DNA of 64,000 bases from Castor canadensis (Eukaryota > Chordata > Mammalia > Rodentia > Castoridae): contig NC_133386.1 in the NCBI RefSeq assembly GCF_047511655.1, positions 169,963,146-170,027,145 on the forward strand, in the 5' to 3' direction. A model generated the notes under the pieces. That model did not search any database, had not been told where the DNA came from, and saw only the letters and a program-made list of their open reading frames with translations. Each line of letters begins with the position of its first letter. Positions within the stretch are counted from its first letter, which is position 1. The position numbers and the translations under genes were made by a program. Below are positions 62,912 to 64,000 of this stretch, piece by piece.

Positions 62912-63030
62912 AACCTGGTGTGGTGGACAACACCTACAATCGCAGCTCTTGGGAGGCTGAGGCAGCAGGATTTTGAGTTTAAGGCCAGTCTGGTCTACAC
63001 AGTGAGACTGTTTCACGAAAATAAAAACAT
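62912..63030 (+). mobile_element. B1-like SINE
   Basis: CCTGGTGTGGTGGACAACAC, GGGAGGCTGAGGCAGCAGGA and CAGTCTGGTCTACACAGTGA. Confidence 0.85.
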
Positions 63031-63194
63031 GCTGGGTGCAGGCTTATGGTGTTTTATACATGTTAGTTGTTATTTTGCAGTGTCTCAAAAAAAAAAATAA
63101 GTATATAAAGGAGGAAGTGATAGTGCCTAACTCCACTCATTTTTAGACAGGAGTTTGGTGTTTGTTCTTCTTGGATGTCTTTGTATGTCAAAAA

Positions 63195-63500
63195 CATTCA
63201 TATTCACCTAATCAGTGTTTATTGTTAGGATATGGCATAATTATTTTAATTCATTATTGATGGACATTTTGGTAATTTGTACTCATTATAAATAACAGCT
63301 ATAATGAATATCTTGTACAAAATGTCTTGCTGTCCACTTATTTCTGTAGAATAAATTTCTAGAAATGAAACTTGAATGGGTATACACATTTTTACTTTTG
63401 CTTTATGTATTTGTAATACTATCCTGAAATGTCAGTCTCTTCTTACCAGTATAGATTTCTGACCAACCTTTCATAATAATTATGCATCTCTTACTATTGG
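63195..63500 (-). mobile_element. Ancient L1M fragment
   Basis: TTCATTATTGATGGACATTT, ATAACAGCTATAATGAATAT and TTCTAGAAATGAAACTTGAA match the antisense 3' ORF2 region of old L1. Confidence 0.6.
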
Positions 63501-63651
63501 AAAGTTCATGGAGGTCAGTATTCAAAATGCAAAAGATTTTTAAAGTGAATGCATTTTGGCTAAAGAAATTTTAGGGTTTATTTCACTGTTATTTTTAGAT
63601 TTATTCATCATGTTAGGTATAGGCAGTTCAGTATTGATGTTTCAGTTTTTG

Positions 63652-63845
63652 TTTTCTTTTTTGCAGTACTAGGGTTTGAATCGGCCTACACCTTGAGCTA
63701 CTCCACCAAGCCCTTTTTTGTGATGGGTTTTTCGAGGTAGGGGTCTCGTGAACTATTTTGCCTGGCCTGGCTTTGAACCACAGTCCTCCTGGTCTGTGCC
63801 TCCTACGTAGCTAGAATTATAGATGTGAGCCACCTGCAGGCCGGC
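63652..63845 (-). mobile_element. Dimeric SINE, reverse orientation
   Basis: TTTGCAGTACTAGGGTTTGA, CTTGAGCTACTCCACCAAGC, GTCTCGTGAACTATTTTGCC and TAGATGTGAGCCACCTGCAG. Confidence 0.85.
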
Positions 63846-64000
63846 AATGTTTCAGTTTTAATGTTTTGTACATTTTAGTTATTTTGCATTAGAAACTCAG
63901 GGTAAATTAGTCACTAGTGATTATGAATATTTTTGCTGGCTTTTTAATTTTTATGTGACCTTGTTTATATAAGTTCACTGATATGATAATTATAGATATG

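Overview
The window is mammalian nuclear DNA, most probably from a rodent. It has one CpG-island promoter, very long introns with GT/AG boundaries, and dense SINE and LINE-1 debris. The SINEs join 7SL-derived (B1-like) units to a tRNA/ID-like unit. Together with ordinary ID elements and a young L1 family with a G-rich 3' UTR, they suggest a squirrel- or beaver-related lineage; my best guess is beaver (Castor). That species call is inference.

Layout. Positions 1 to about 30,340 are intergenic and repeat-built. They hold a decayed near-complete L1 (about 2,250-9,565) with a younger L1 inside it, a second decayed L1 (about 20,930-26,745) that has lost its reverse-transcriptase region, an MLT1 LTR, an MST/MLT-like LTR, other LTR fragments, a solo LTR with a 4-bp target duplication, and many SINEs. 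I see no protein-coding gene there. About 30,340-31,290 is a CpG island. It carries exon 1 of the only gene I recognise, QSER1 (glutamine- and serine-rich protein 1), on the + strand. Intron 1 (31,163-59,850) is full of MIR, L2, L1M, L1, Tigger, MER5-like and SINE copies. Exon 2 (59,851-59,963) and exon 3 (60,364-60,525) follow, split by a 400-bp intron. Intron 3 runs off the right edge, so the large later exons lie outside.

The three coding exons join in one frame: 64 codons plus 2 nt, then 113 nt, then 162 nt, giving 156 codons plus 1 nt. The conceptual N-terminus starts MDRNY and parallels, as I remember it, the N-terminus of the paralogue PRR12. QSER1 is known as a nuclear factor that works with TET1 to keep bivalent promoters and methylation valleys from being methylated by DNMT3 enzymes.

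No novel multigene system is visible. The observations most worth checking are the QSER1 5' end (a start-stop upstream ORF, a G-quadruplex motif abutting the exon-1 donor, G-skew downstream of the start, an upstream start giving about 124 extra residues), a trimeric 7SL-7SL-tRNA SINE with a conserved linker, and several insertions with readable target-site duplications. Family names come from memory of consensus sequences; repeat boundaries are good to about 10-50 bp unless a target duplication fixes them.
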